A DNA stretch of 64,000 nucleotides from NCBI RefSeq assembly GCF_018860705.1, contig NZ_JAHKQA010000072.1, positions 310,001-374,000 of the forward strand, given 5' to 3'. The notes beneath the pieces are model-generated. The model had not been told where the DNA came from. It did not search any database and was given only the letters and a program-made list of their open reading frames with translations. The stretch comes from Citreicella sp. C3M06 (lineage in GTDB: Bacteria; Pseudomonadota; Alphaproteobacteria; Rhodobacterales; Rhodobacteraceae). Below, in pieces: positions 9,809 through 19,171 of the stretch. The translations under genes were made by a program, and so were the position numbers. The stretch's first letter is position 1, and each line of letters starts with the position of its first letter.

Positions 9809-9837
9809 GTGACGCTTGTGTAACAGTATCATGACAG
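9809..9837 (-). promoter_or_regulatory. Pho box upstream of pstS
   Basis: On the minus strand CTGTCAT-GATA-CTGTTAC-ACAA-GCGTCAC: three 7-bp half-sites with 4-bp spacers (11-bp periodicity), matching the PhoB direct-repeat consensus CTGTCAT/CTGTNAC. It lies 84 bp upstream of the pstS start in the phoR-pstS gap, so phosphate starvation should switch the pst operon on from here. Confidence 0.85.
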
Positions 9838-10009
9838 TGACCATGGAAAACCGGCGCTCCGTCATACTGGGGTCCCACAGGCCCCGTATTACACCATGAA
9901 AACAAGGACTTTGGCGCGATCCTGCCGAGATTCTCCAGCGAGCGGAAACTTTGGATTATCTTTCCCGGCGCGCGGCCTAGGCGGCATGTGTGACGAATCG
10001 CGCCGCCGC

Positions 10010-11050
10010 TCAGGCGGACATCGGCAGCAGGATGCGAAAGGTCATGCCCTTGCCCGGCGCGCTTTCGATCTTCATCCGCCCGCGATGGCGGTTGACGATG
10101 TGTTTGACGATGGCAAGGCCAAGGCCGGTGCCGCCCTTTTCGCGCGAACGGTGGGTATCAACACGGTAGAACCGTTCGGTCAGGCGCGGAATATGGATCG
10201 GATCGATGCCCTGCCCGGTGTCGGAAATCGTCAGCTCGACGCCATCGGCGCGCAGACGGGGCTGAAACACCGGGCCGGAAAGCGCCACGCTGAGCTGGGT
10301 GCCACGCCCGGCATATTTCACCCCGTTCTCGACCAGATTGGTCAGAACCTGACGCAACTGGTCGGCGTCGCCGGGCACCTCAAGATCGTTTTCGGGAAGA
10401 TCGCAGCTCAGCGTGACATCAGCCTCGCGGGCCAGCGGCGACAGCCCGCCCAGCACCGAGCGGATCAGCTCTGGCAGGTTGACCGGATCGGTCGGGCGCA
10501 CGCGCTCTTCGGCCTCGACCCGGCTGAGCGAGAGCAGATCGCCCACCAGCCGTTCCATCCGGCCGGCCTCCAGCTCCATGATACCAAGAAAGCGCTCGCG
10601 CGCCGCGGCATCGTTGCGCGCCGGGCCGCGCAGGGTTTCGATGAACCCCAGCAGCGCGGTCAATGGCGTGCGCAACTCGTGGCTGACATTGGCGACGAAA
10701 TCGCGGCGCATCTGGCTGGCCTGTTCCAGATGGGTGATGTCGTGAAAGGTCAGCATCACCCCCGGCGCATCTTCAAGCGTCACCGAGCGGCAGGACACCT
10801 CGTAGGTGGCATCGCGCCGCTCGTGCGAGACGAGATAGCGCGTCAGGCGCGGCGCCCCGTCGCGAAAGGTGCCCTCGATGGCATCCAGCAGGATCGGCTG
10901 GCGCAGCGCGGTGATGAAATGCCGCCCTTCAAGATCGCTCCCGAGCAGCGCGCCCGCCTCGGCATTGGCGGCGGCGATGCGCTCGTCGCGGCGGATCAGC
11001 AGCGCCGGCAGCGGCACCGCGGCGACGATCTGGCGCGAATCCGTTCTCAT
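10010..11050 (-). CDS. phoR: Phosphate regulon sensor histidine kinase PhoR-like
   Basis: 346 residues. PAS-like region about 8-108 (ending VMLTFHDITHLEQ), HisKA domain with phospho-accepting His124 (FVANVSHELRTPLTALLGF), and HATPase domain with N box (NLVENGVKYA), G1 (DTGQGI) and G2 (GGTGLGLAIV). It would phosphorylate PhoB when PstSCAB signals phosphate shortage. Unlike E. coli PhoR it shows no hydrophobic membrane segment with the ATG at 11050; a TTG at 11104 would add 18 polar residues and no membrane helix either. Directly upstream of pstS. Confidence 0.9.
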   Translation of the reverse strand: MRTDSRQIVAAVPLPALLIRRDERIAAANAEAGALLGSDLEGRHFITALRQPILLDAIEGTFRDGAPRLTRYLVSHERRDATYEVSCRSVTLEDAPGVMLTFHDITHLEQASQMRRDFVANVSHELRTPLTALLGFIETLRGPARNDAAARERFLGIMELEAGRMERLVGDLLSLSRVEAEERVRPTDPVNLPELIRSVLGGLSPLAREADVTLSCDLPENDLEVPGDADQLRQVLTNLVENGVKYAGRGTQLSVALSGPVFQPRLRADGVELTISDTGQGIDPIHIPRLTERFYRVDTHRSREKGGTGLGLAIVKHIVNRHRGRMKIESAPGKGMTFRILLPMSA

Positions 11051-11161
11051 GCGGGGCGGCTCTGATGCGACATGACTGGCTCTTTGTTGCAAACGGACGG
11101 TCAAACCGACCTTGAGGGTCCGGGTGTTTGACCAGTCCGGCGTAACGATTTTATGACAGGC

Positions 11162-11683
11162 CTAGACCGCTTCCAGCCCGGCGGCGAACCGCTGCGCGTT
11201 TTGCTGGTAATGCAGCGCCGACTTGCGCAGCCCCTCGATGGCGGCCTCGTCAAGCTGGCGCACCACCTTGCCCGGCACTCCCATGACAAGACTGCCGTCG
11301 GGAATCTCCTTGCCCTCGGTGATCAACGCCCCGGCGCCGATCAGGCAGTTGCGCCCGATCTTCGCGCCGTTGAGGATCGTCGCCCCCATGCCAATCAGAC
11401 TGTTTTCGCCGATGATACAGCCGTGCAGCATCACCTTGTGCCCGATGGTGCAGCCCGCGCCGATGATCAGCGGATAGCCCATGTCGGTGTGGCACACGAC
11501 GTTTTCCTGCACGTTCGAACCAGCACCGACGCGGATTTCCTCGTTGTCGCCGCGCAGCGTGCAGCCGAACCAGACCGAGCTGTCCGCCTCGAGCACCACA
11601 TTGCCGATCAGGTTGGCATCCGGCGCGAGCCATGCACCGCCTGCGATCTGCGGAGCGATCCCGTCAAGTTTGTAAATGGTCAT
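11162..11683 (-). CDS. Gamma-carbonic-anhydrase family protein (left-handed beta-helix)
   Basis: 173 residues made of hexapeptide repeats (for example [54 protein letters not shown]), which form a trimeric left-handed beta-helix. The metal-ligand histidines of the gamma class appear in VCHTD and [10 protein letters not shown]. Members (YrdA/PaaY/CaiE type) bind zinc, and some hydrate CO2 or act as thioesterases, so the exact activity is open. The start overlaps the gmk stop by 4 bp, so it is the last gene of yicC-gmk. Confidence 0.88.
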   Translation of the reverse strand: MTIYKLDGIAPQIAGGAWLAPDANLIGNVVLEADSSVWFGCTLRGDNEEIRVGAGSNVQENVVCHTDMGYPLIIGAGCTIGHKVMLHGCIIGENSLIGMGATILNGAKIGRNCLIGAGALITEGKEIPDGSLVMGVPGKVVRQLDEAAIEGLRKSALHYQQNAQRFAAGLEAV

Positions 11684-12321
11684 TCATCCCCCTCCTCGAA
11701 TTCCCGCTGCAAGCCGCGGACATGATCCAGCAGACCGGGCTGCTGGGTGCGCCGCAGCCGCGCTGCGGTCACGATGCTTTTAAGTCGTTCCTCGGTGGCG
11801 TCGAGATCCTCGTTCACCAGCACGAAATCATAGCTGCCCCAATGCGAGATCTCGTCCCAGCTTTTCTGCATCCGCCGGTCGATCACCTCGGGGCCATCCT
11901 GCCCGCGCGATTCCAGCCGCCGCTTGAGCTCGGCAATCGACGGGGGCAGCAGAAAGATCGACAGCGTGTGCAGCGCCAGTTCGGAATTGGTCATCTGCTG
12001 CGCGCCCTGCCAGTCGATGTCGAACAGCACATCCTTGCCGTCGATGATCGCATCGCGCACCGGGCCCTTGGGCGAGCCGTAGAAATTGCCGAAGACATGT
12101 GCGTGTTCCAGCATCTCGCCATTGGCCACCGCCTTCTTGAAGGCGGCGTCGGTCATGAAATGGTAATCCTCGCCGTCGACCTCGCCGGGGCGCGGCGGGC
12201 GCGTCGTGGCCGACACCGAAAAGATCACCGACGGATCCCAGGCACGCAGGCGTTTGGCCAGCGTCGACTTGCCCGCACCCGAGGGCGAGGACAGGATGAT
12301 AAGAAGACCACGTCGGTTCAT
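11680..12321 (-). CDS. gmk: Guanylate kinase
   Basis: Phosphorylates GMP to GDP with ATP. 213 residues, with P-loop [10 protein letters not shown] (11-20) and GMP-binding segments [20 protein letters not shown] and [12 protein letters not shown]. The ATG at 12321 gives the family N-terminus [15 protein letters not shown]; the open frame upstream belongs to yicC in another frame. It follows yicC after 5 bp, a common bacterial pairing. Confidence 0.97.
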   Translation of the reverse strand: MNRRGLLIILSSPSGAGKSTLAKRLRAWDPSVIFSVSATTRPPRPGEVDGEDYHFMTDAAFKKAVANGEMLEHAHVFGNFYGSPKGPVRDAIIDGKDVLFDIDWQGAQQMTNSELALHTLSIFLLPPSIAELKRRLESRGQDGPEVIDRRMQKSWDEISHWGSYDFVLVNEDLDATEERLKSIVTAARLRRTQQPGLLDHVRGLQREFEEGDE

Positions 12322-12326
12322 AAGGT

Positions 12327-13217
12327 TCACTCCACGTTCTGGACCTGCTCGCGCATCTGATCGATGACCGTCTTGAGGTCCAGACCGATCCGCGTCAACG
12401 CAGTAGATCCCGATTTGCTGCACAGGGTGTTGGTTTCACGGTTGAACTCCTGCATCAGGAAATCAAGCTTGCGCCCGATCGCGCCCGGCTCTGCCAGCAG
12501 CGCACGTGCGGCATCGACATGGGCGCCGAGGCGGTCGAGCTCTTCGGTGACATCGGTCTTCACCGCAATCAGCGCCAGTTCCTGCGCCATGCGGGCTTCG
12601 TCGAGCTCATCAGACGCATCCAGCACCCGTGCCAGCGCAGCGCGCAGCCGGTCGCGCTGTTCATCCCGGCGCATGGCAACAACGGCTGAGGCATCCTGCA
12701 CCAGCGTGTCGATCTGCGACAGCTGCCCGTCGAGCACCGCCGCCAGCGCCGCGCCCTCTGACGCCCGCATCGCGGCGAAGTCTTCCAGCGCGGTTTCGAA
12801 TTCGGCCAGAAGCAGCGCGCGCAGCGGTGCAATCGCGCGCGCACCCTGCCCCGTCGCCATCACGCCGCGCTGCGCCACGATCTCGGCCGCGCTCGAGGGC
12901 ACAAGTGCCAGCCCGCGCCGCGCCGCCTCGGCTTCGATCCGCGCCAGAGCATCGAGCGTGCGGGCCAATGCCGCCTCGTCAAGCCGCGCCGCATCGTCCT
13001 CGCCGCCGCCGGCAAGGCGCAGCGACACCTGCACATTGCCCCGCGTCAGACGTTTCGCAGCGGCGCTGCGCACCGCCGGCTCAAGCCCATCGATCCAGTC
13101 TGGCAGGCGCAAACGCAAATCGAGCCCCTTGCCATTGACGCCGCGCAGCTCCCAAGACCACCGCAGCCCGTCGGAATCGCCCGCTCTGGATGCAAATCCG
13201 GTCATTGAATGCCGCAT
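12327..13217 (-). CDS. YicC family endoribonuclease-like protein
   Basis: 296 residues with the hallmark N-terminus [11 protein letters not shown], an early conserved [15 protein letters not shown] block, and the C-terminal DUF1732 block [20 protein letters not shown] (about 257-276). YicC proteins are reported to be RNA-cleaving enzymes in enterobacteria; activity here is inferred from the family. It heads the yicC-gmk-gamma-CA operon and is divergent from the PAS protein gene. Confidence 0.95.
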   Translation of the reverse strand: MRHSMTGFASRAGDSDGLRWSWELRGVNGKGLDLRLRLPDWIDGLEPAVRSAAAKRLTRGNVQVSLRLAGGGEDDAARLDEAALARTLDALARIEAEAARRGLALVPSSAAEIVAQRGVMATGQGARAIAPLRALLLAEFETALEDFAAMRASEGAALAAVLDGQLSQIDTLVQDASAVVAMRRDEQRDRLRAALARVLDASDELDEARMAQELALIAVKTDVTEELDRLGAHVDAARALLAEPGAIGRKLDFLMQEFNRETNTLCSKSGSTALTRIGLDLKTVIDQMREQVQNVE

Positions 13218-13453
13218 TTTCGCCCTCTTTTGTTTTAACCGAAAGTTTTCCGGAAAATATTGGTTTTTAAGGCCATACTAGCTAGGATTTCGCGGAGCAA
13301 CTCCCCGTTGAACCGTCGGACGTTAACCTTTCAGCCACAATTGGTGCGAAATTGGGGCGCATTTGAGTTAAGTTCACACTCAAGACGAAGAAGCGGTGGC
13401 AAGGTGGAACGGGGGCTCCGACCGCGCTGCGCAGGAAATTCAGGAGTGCGCAC

Positions 13454-14146
13454 ATGTTCGGTAAGGGTGATAACGGACAAGGCATTGTGTCGATGACCGA
13501 TCGAGAAAAGCACAAACGGATGGCGCCGCTGCGCCTTCTGGAAACCTATTGGCAAGGGCTTGCCGGCCTGACCGGCGAGGTGCCCCTGCGCAGCCAGATT
13601 GACCCGCGCGGCATCGAAAGCGCGCTGGAATTCGCCTTTCTGGGCGAACGCATCGCGCCCAGCCTTGCCAAGCTGCGCGTGGCGGGCACCCACCTGAACG
13701 AGCTGATGGGCATGGAAACCGGCGGGATGCCGCTGTCGGCCCTGTTCACCCCCGCCGCCCGCGACCGTCTGGGCGAGGCGCTGGCACGGGTGTTCTCCGA
13801 AGGCGCCATGGTGCGTCTGGACGTCGCCGGTGAGGAAGGCTTTGGCAAAACCGCGCTGGAAGGTCACGTGCTGATCCTGCCGCTGCGCTCGGACATGGGC
13901 GATATGACGCGGATGATCGGCATGCTGGTTACCACCGGGCGCATCGGACGCACACCGCGCCGCTTTACCATCACCGCCTGTACGGTCGAGCCAGCGCTGG
14001 GGGCCAAGCCGCAGCCAAGCCTGCCGGAGCCCGAAGCCTCTCGCAAGCAGTTGACGGAACTGGCCGAACCTGCTGCCAGCTTCACCCACAAGCCGCGCAG
14101 AACCGGCAAGCATCCCTACCTGAGGCTTATCGTGTCGAACGATTGA
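13454..14146 (+). CDS. PAS domain-containing protein (PAS_5 type)
   Basis: 230 residues. The central part (about 25-170) resembles the alphaproteobacterial PAS_5/DUF1457 family, with RLLETYWQGLAGLTGEVPLR at the start and LFTPAARDRLGEALARVFSE in the middle. The C-terminal 60 residues are Pro/Lys/Arg-rich and probably disordered. No output domain, membrane segment or signal peptide is visible, so it may work through a partner. Divergent from yicC. Function unknown. Confidence 0.8.
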   Translation: MFGKGDNGQGIVSMTDREKHKRMAPLRLLETYWQGLAGLTGEVPLRSQIDPRGIESALEFAFLGERIAPSLAKLRVAGTHLNELMGMETGGMPLSALFTPAARDRLGEALARVFSEGAMVRLDVAGEEGFGKTALEGHVLILPLRSDMGDMTRMIGMLVTTGRIGRTPRRFTITACTVEPALGAKPQPSLPEPEASRKQLTELAEPAASFTHKPRRTGKHPYLRLIVSND

Positions 14147-14288
14147 GCCGACAGATAAAACAGTAGATATCCCAATTGGTTGCGCGGTGACATTCGTCCT
14201 TACAGCCCGCGCGATCTGGGCCGAGCCCCCGTATGGAGAATCCGGCGGGGGACTTTTCGTGCGGCTTGCCGCAAAGATGCCGGACATG

Positions 14289-14319
14289 AAAAAGGCGCAG
14301 CCCGAAGGCCGCGCCTAAA
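14289..14319 (-). terminator. Terminator downstream of galU
   Basis: Hairpin GGCGCGGCC-TTCG-GGCTGCGCC (14294-14315) with a UUCG-type loop, followed on the minus strand by a run of five T. Flanking A residues on the other side could let it work in both directions. Confidence 0.75.
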
Positions 14320-14336
14320 ATCGCGTTACGGCAGGG

Positions 14337-15248
14337 TCATTCCGCTGCGAGCGGAAGCGATGCGTGATCCTCGAGGATCGACCGGAACTCGTCGTGGCGG
14401 CCTGCAAAGGCAAGCGTTGCGCGCAGCATCCCCGCCTTCGATCCGCAATCAAAGCGCTGACCACTGAAGCGGAAGCCGCACAGACCGACGCGCTCGATGC
14501 CCTTGGCGATGGCATCGGTCAGCTGAATCTCGCCGCCAAGCCCCGGGTCCTGCTGGCGCAGATCGTCAAAGATCGACGCATCAAGAATGTAGCGCCCCAC
14601 AACCGCCTGCAGCGAGGGCGCGGCATCGGCTTCGGGTTTTTCCACCATGCCACGGGCCGTCATGCACTGGCCTTCAACGTCGCCATCAGGGTCGAGCACA
14701 CCGTAAGCGCTGACCTCGTCGCGGCTGACTTCCATGGTCGCCACCATATGCCCGGCGACGCCGGTCTCATAAGCTTCGATCATTTCACGCAGGCAGCCCT
14801 TTTGCCCGACAATCAGGTCATCTGGCAGGATCACCGCAACCGGCCCCGGCAGAACCTCATCCACCGCGCACAGAACCGCGTGACCAAGCCCAAGCGGCGT
14901 GGGCTGCATCACGAAATGCGCCTGCTCGGCTACCGGGTCGATGGCATCTTTGCCAAGACGATCGGCAATGCCGTGCTTGCCCTTGGAGCGCAGCGCGTCG
15001 CACAGTTCCTCGTCATGATGCACATAGCGTTCGATGGCGCTCTTGGACGGGTGCGACACAAAGATCATGCGTTCGATCCCGGCATCGCGAGCCTCGTCCA
15101 TCGCGAATTGAAGAAGCGGCTTGTCGAGCACGGGAAGCAGCTCTTTCGGCGTTGCCTTGGTGGCCGGAAGGAAGCGGGTTCCAAGTCCGGCAACCGGGAA
15201 GATCGCGGTGCGGACTTTCTGGCTGACCTTGGGGCTGGATGTGTTCAC
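14337..15248 (-). CDS. galU: UTP-glucose-1-phosphate uridylyltransferase
   Basis: Makes UDP-glucose from UTP and glucose-1-phosphate for polysaccharides, glycolipids or glycosides. 303 residues, with nucleotide-binding loop FPVAGLGTRFLPATKATPKE (about 17-36) and active-site segments LPDDLIVGQ and VEKPEADAAPS; FDCGSKAGML is near the C-terminus. The GTG at 15248 is chosen because AAGGAG lies 8 bp upstream; the open frame extends further without support. It is divergent from the glucosylglycerol operon, which may be relevant to sugar-nucleotide supply. Confidence 0.96.
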   Translation of the reverse strand: MNTSSPKVSQKVRTAIFPVAGLGTRFLPATKATPKELLPVLDKPLLQFAMDEARDAGIERMIFVSHPSKSAIERYVHHDEELCDALRSKGKHGIADRLGKDAIDPVAEQAHFVMQPTPLGLGHAVLCAVDEVLPGPVAVILPDDLIVGQKGCLREMIEAYETGVAGHMVATMEVSRDEVSAYGVLDPDGDVEGQCMTARGMVEKPEADAAPSLQAVVGRYILDASIFDDLRQQDPGLGGEIQLTDAIAKGIERVGLCGFRFSGQRFDCGSKAGMLRATLAFAGRHDEFRSILEDHASLPLAAE

Positions 15249-15690
15249 GACGGGCTCTCCTTGTCGATAGGTTGGGCACACTGTCAAACGCACGCTGCAT
15301 CGCGGCATTTGTGTAAGAGTGTATGCCCTATCAAAATAACGTCAATAAAACGCGTGCCGGTCCGCAAGGTTCCGCGCACAAACCTTTGAAAAGTTGCGAC
15401 CCACAATCGTGGCAGGCCGCACGCCCACGTTACATCATGCGAAACATGATTGTGGAAAATTGTTGTCTTTCAGCGAATACATTCGTCATTCGCTTATTAT
15501 TCAGGCAAGCACCCACAGGACTCGCCCAATCCATTTGCCAATGGCGTTCGGGTGGCGGATGCTCGGAAAACCGCAGCGCGCGACTTGGCGCGCGGGAACC
15601 AATTCCATAGTGTCGCGTTATCAAATCGAGACAACATGGAGTGAGCCAATCGGCCTGCCGCCTTCGCCCCGAAGGTCACGGCACATTATT
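15249..15690. promoter_or_regulatory. Divergent control region galU / gpsA-HAD-ggpS
   Basis: 442 bp without a convincing gene and more AT-rich than its surroundings. It contains several symmetric elements: ATCATG-5bp-CATGAT (15434-15450), AGCGAAT-9bp-ATTCGCT (15472-15494), and CCACAATC (15401-15408) inverted against GATTGTGG (15448-15455). They lie in the part that would carry the gpsA promoter and are candidate operators for osmotic control. A frame in phase with gpsA stays open back to about 15394 but lacks a start with a ribosome binding site. Confidence 0.5.
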
Positions 15691-16824
15691 ATGGACGGAC
15701 TGAGATTGAACATCCCGCCCGCGCGCGCCAACGGCAACCTGCCCAAACGCGCTGAACCTTATGCCCGTCTTGCCGTTATCGGCATGGGCAGCTGGGGCAC
15801 CGCCCTGGCAACCGTCGCAGCGACCGCCGGATGCGACACGCGCCTGTGGGGGCGTCGAGAAGCGCTTGCTGACGCCATTCGAACCGCTGGCGAGAACGTC
15901 GACCACCTTCCCGGTATCAAGCTGCCCGCAACATTGAAGGCAACTTCGGACCTGTCCGAAGCGCTTGATGGCGCCGAGGCGGTTCTGCTCGTGACGCCAT
16001 CGCACACCTTGCGAGACGTGGCGCGCGCCATGCGCCCGTGGCTGCCCGAGGGCATTCCGATTGCGCTGTGCTGCAAGGGCATCGAACGTGGCACCGGCTA
16101 TCTGCTGAGCCATGTGGTCGAAGAAGAGCTGCCCGGTCACCCCGTGGGCGCCATTTCCGGCCCGACCTTTGCCCATGAAACAGCGCTTGGGCATCCCACC
16201 GCCGCCACCGTGGCCTTCAACTTCCGTCATCACGATCGCATCGCGCCGGAACGTGCCCCCGCCGCGCGCCTCGCGCTGACCATGCAAACGCAGGCCTTCC
16301 GCCCCTATGTGTCCGACGATCTTGTCGGCGTCGAGGTCGGCGGCGCGGTGAAGAATGTCATCGCCATCGCCTGCGGCATGATGACCGGCGCTGGCTTTGC
16401 CGAAAACACCCGCGCCGCGCTGATCACCCGCGGCATGGACGAAATGAAGGTTCTGGCAGAAGCCCTTGGCGGAAAAAGAGAAACTGTCACCGGACTGTCA
16501 GGCGCTGGCGATCTGACCCTGACCTGCTCGTCGAGCACCTCGCGCAACATGTCGCTGGGCACCCAGCTTGGAAAGGGCATCCCGCGCGCCGAATGCTTTG
16601 GTGGCAAGGCCACGGTGGTCGAGGGCGAAGTCAACGCGGTGTCGGTGGTCGATCTGGCCCGCCGGGTCGGGGTCGAAATGCCGATCTGCGAAGCCGTCCA
16701 CGCCATTCTTTACGAGAGCGCGCCGCTGTCCGAGACCTTTCAGGCGCTCTGGTCCCGCCCGATCGAGGGTGAGCCGCGCGCGCTTGATATCACCCTTCAC
16801 CCTCACGAAGGAGACCCCGCATGA
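15691..16824 (+). CDS. gpsA: NAD(P)H-dependent glycerol-3-phosphate dehydrogenase
   Basis: Reduces dihydroxyacetone phosphate to sn-glycerol-3-phosphate. 377 residues from the ATG at 15691, with Rossmann motif VIGMGSWGTALATVA (about 29-43), catalytic-Lys segment VGGAVKNVIAIACGM and C-terminal GLSGAGDLTLTCSS. It is about 40 residues longer than usual, from a Pro/Arg-rich N-terminal extension and an Arg/His-rich insert near 170-190. The ribosome binding site is weak. The stop overlaps the HAD gene by 4 bp; here it most likely supplies the acceptor substrate for GgpS rather than (or besides) phospholipid synthesis. Confidence 0.93.
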   Translation: MDGLRLNIPPARANGNLPKRAEPYARLAVIGMGSWGTALATVAATAGCDTRLWGRREALADAIRTAGENVDHLPGIKLPATLKATSDLSEALDGAEAVLLVTPSHTLRDVARAMRPWLPEGIPIALCCKGIERGTGYLLSHVVEEELPGHPVGAISGPTFAHETALGHPTAATVAFNFRHHDRIAPERAPAARLALTMQTQAFRPYVSDDLVGVEVGGAVKNVIAIACGMMTGAGFAENTRAALITRGMDEMKVLAEALGGKRETVTGLSGAGDLTLTCSSSTSRNMSLGTQLGKGIPRAECFGGKATVVEGEVNAVSVVDLARRVGVEMPICEAVHAILYESAPLSETFQALWSRPIEGEPRALDITLHPHEGDPA

Positions 16825-17597
16825 GCTTTGATCACCCCCACGGCCGCGACATCGCAGGCTGCCGCTTTGTGCTTGCCACCGATCTTGACGGCACCTTTCT
16901 TGGCGGCTCCGAACAGGATCGTGCCCGTCTTTACGACTGGATCGAAGCAAACCGGCAGACCATCGGCCTGATCTTCGTCACCGGCCGCGATCCGAAATTC
17001 ATCGGCGAGCTTTGCGACGGCGGTGTGCCTTGGCCGGAATATGTCGTCGGCGATGTCGGCACCACCATCGCCCGCGTCGAGGATGGCAAGATCCATCCCA
17101 TCGAACCTCTCGAGGTCGAGATCGCCGAGACATGGGGCAGCGCTGGCGACACCGTGCGCGCCGCGCTGCATGGCCACCCCGGCCTGACCCTGCAGCAGAC
17201 CGAATTCCGCTACCGCGTCAGCTATGACCTCGATCTCGGCAGCTTCGATGAGAGCGCCCATGCCAAGGTGCAAGAGCTTGGCCACGACGTGCTGGTGTCG
17301 GACAACCGGTATTTCGACGTACTGCCGCGCGGCATTTCCAAGGGCCCGTCCTTGCGCCGCCTCGTAACCCACCTTGGGATCGAGGAAAACCGGGTGCTGG
17401 CCGCGGGCGACACGCTCAACGATCTGTCGATGCTGCAATGCGGGTTGCGCGCGGTTGCCGTAGGCGGCGCCGAACAGGCGCTGCTCGATCAGGTCGCCGG
17501 CCTGCCGCTGGTCCACACCGCCGAGGCGATCGGGGCGGCGGGCATTCTCGAGGCGGTCGACGTCTTCAATCTACACGACCTTCCGGAAGGAGTGTAA
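16821..17597 (+). CDS. HAD-superfamily phosphatase, likely glucosylglycerol-phosphate phosphatase
   Basis: 258 residues, Cof/sucrose-phosphatase-like HAD hydrolase. Motif I DLDGT (21-25, nucleophile Asp21), motif II VTGR, motif III Lys in SKGPSL, and motif IV GDTLNDLSML. These catalytic residues are intact. It sits between gpsA (4-bp overlap) and ggpS (3-bp gap). In several gammaproteobacteria a HAD phosphatase domain is fused in front of GgpS, and this gene order mimics that fusion. The role (removing phosphate from glucosylglycerol-phosphate) is inferred from context. Confidence 0.85.
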   Translation: MSFDHPHGRDIAGCRFVLATDLDGTFLGGSEQDRARLYDWIEANRQTIGLIFVTGRDPKFIGELCDGGVPWPEYVVGDVGTTIARVEDGKIHPIEPLEVEIAETWGSAGDTVRAALHGHPGLTLQQTEFRYRVSYDLDLGSFDESAHAKVQELGHDVLVSDNRYFDVLPRGISKGPSLRRLVTHLGIEENRVLAAGDTLNDLSMLQCGLRAVAVGGAEQALLDQVAGLPLVHTAEAIGAAGILEAVDVFNLHDLPEGV

Positions 17598-17600
17598 CCC

Positions 17601-19109
17601 ATGCCCAGCGAACTGGTCATCGTCTACCACCGCCAACCCTACGAAGAAGTCGAAGTTGACGGCACCATCGAGTATCGCGCGAACAAAAGCCCGAACGGCA
17701 TTGTTCCGACACTGAAAAGTTTCTTCGGCAAAGTCGAGAATGCCGCGTGGGTCGCCTGGAAAGAGGCCGAGGATACCTCGAACCCCGGTTTCGATCGGGT
17801 GATCAACATCGAGGACAGTTTCGGCAAATATACCGTGTATCGCCTGCCTCTCACCGGGGCGCAGGTGAAAAGCTTCTATCACGTGACCTCGAAAGAAGCC
17901 TTCTGGCCGATCCTTCACGGCTTCAAGGAAAAGTACAACTACGACCCGGTCGACTGGCCGACCTTCAAGGAGGTCAACTGGGCCTTTGCCGAGGCTGCCG
18001 CCGCCGAGGCGGCCCCCGGTGCGTCGGTCTGGGTGCATGACTACAACCTGTGGCTGGTGCCCGGCTATCTGCGGCAGATGCGCCCCGATGTGCGGATTTC
18101 CTTCTATCATCACACACCCTTCCCAGCAGCCGACATGTTCAACGTGCTGCCGTGGCGCGGCGAGATCATCGACTCGCTGCTGGCCTGCGACGTGGTCGGT
18201 TTTCACATCCCGCGCTATGCGTCGAATTTCGTTAGCTGCGTGCGCTCGGTTCATGATGTCGGCAACGTGCCGCGCAGGCCGGTGGAGCCGGACATGATCT
18301 CCGAAGGCTCTGCCCTGTCGGATCGCACCGTGCCCACCGAAATACGTACTGAAGAGCGCACTGTGCAACTGGGCGTGACGCCTGTTGGCGTTGATGTCGA
18401 CTATATCAAGAGGCTCGCGGAATCCGACACCACCGCAAAGCTGGCCGAACGATTCCGCGATGAAATCGGCGAAACCCGGGTGCTGCTGTCTGTCGGGCGG
18501 ACCGATTACACCAAGGGCGGGGCCGACCAGCTTCTGGCCTTTGAACGCCTGCTCGAACGGCGCCCCGATCTGCGCGGCGTCGTGCGCCTGCTGCATGTGT
18601 CGGTGCCTGCCAACCGCGCCATGACGGTTTACGAGCCGATCCAGAAAGAGCTCGAAGAGATCGCGGGCCGGATCAACGGGCGCTTTGGCACCTTCACCTT
18701 TCAACCCGTTGCATTGATCAGCCGGGCGGTTCCGTTCGACGAACTGGTGGCGTGGTATCAGGTGGCCGACGTGGCGTGGATCACACCGCTGGCCGACGGG
18801 ATGAACCTTGTGTGCAAGGAATATGTCGCGGCGCGCACCGACGGTGACGGCGTTGTGGTGCTGTCGGAATTTGCTGGTGCGGCGGTCGAGATGGGGGCCG
18901 CGGTGCTCGCCAATCCGTTCTCGACCCGGTCGATGGATTACGCCATCGACATGGCGCTCGACATGCCCGAAGAGGAGCGCCGCGCCCGCATCGCGCTGCT
19001 GCGCACGTCGGTTGAAAAGCGCGACACCCAGCACTGGGCTGCGGACCAGCTGGCGCTGTTGTCTCCGGCAGATTTCGGATCGGAGTCGCAGGAATCCGAG
19101 ATCGCCTGA
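17601..19109 (+). CDS. ggpS: Glucosylglycerol-phosphate synthase (GT20 family)
   Basis: 502 residues, a retaining GT-B glycosyltransferase related to trehalose-phosphate synthase OtsA. It transfers glucose from a nucleotide sugar (ADP-glucose in characterised GgpS) to glycerol-3-phosphate. GgpS-like rather than OtsA-like features include the N-terminus [14 protein letters not shown] with [13 protein letters not shown] (30-42), [12 protein letters not shown] (143-154) and [19 protein letters not shown] (168-186). Donor-site residues lie in [10 protein letters not shown] (about 296-305) and [14 protein letters not shown] (about 399-412). It is the last gene of the gpsA-HAD operon. The alternative is an OtsA paralogue; the gpsA neighbour argues against that. 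Confidence 0.87.
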   Translation: MPSELVIVYHRQPYEEVEVDGTIEYRANKSPNGIVPTLKSFFGKVENAAWVAWKEAEDTSNPGFDRVINIEDSFGKYTVYRLPLTGAQVKSFYHVTSKEAFWPILHGFKEKYNYDPVDWPTFKEVNWAFAEAAAAEAAPGASVWVHDYNLWLVPGYLRQMRPDVRISFYHHTPFPAADMFNVLPWRGEIIDSLLACDVVGFHIPRYASNFVSCVRSVHDVGNVPRRPVEPDMISEGSALSDRTVPTEIRTEERTVQLGVTPVGVDVDYIKRLAESDTTAKLAERFRDEIGETRVLLSVGRTDYTKGGADQLLAFERLLERRPDLRGVVRLLHVSVPANRAMTVYEPIQKELEEIAGRINGRFGTFTFQPVALISRAVPFDELVAWYQVADVAWITPLADGMNLVCKEYVAARTDGDGVVVLSEFAGAAVEMGAAVLANPFSTRSMDYAIDMALDMPEEERRARIALLRTSVEKRDTQHWAADQLALLSPADFGSESQESEIA

Positions 19110-19133
19110 CAGGAGTTTCTTGGGGGCATTTTG

Positions 19134-19160
19134 GGGGCGGGTCTTTGGGCCCGCCCCTTT
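19134..19160 (+). terminator. Terminator after ggpS
   Basis: GGGGCGGG / CCCGCCCC stem (19134-19141 and 19150-19157) followed by TTTGCTTTGG, 25 bp beyond the ggpS stop. Confidence 0.7.
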
Positions 19161-19171
19161 GCTTTGGCGCG

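Noticed and set aside
13331-14287. Minus-strand frame opposite the PAS protein gene
   Set aside because: The plus-strand protein has a recognisable PAS_5-like region and normal composition; the minus-strand product does not.
15394-15690. N-terminal extension of gpsA by 99 residues
   Set aside because: The frame stays open but the translated sequence is unlike GpsA and the region is AT-richer with regulatory-looking repeats.
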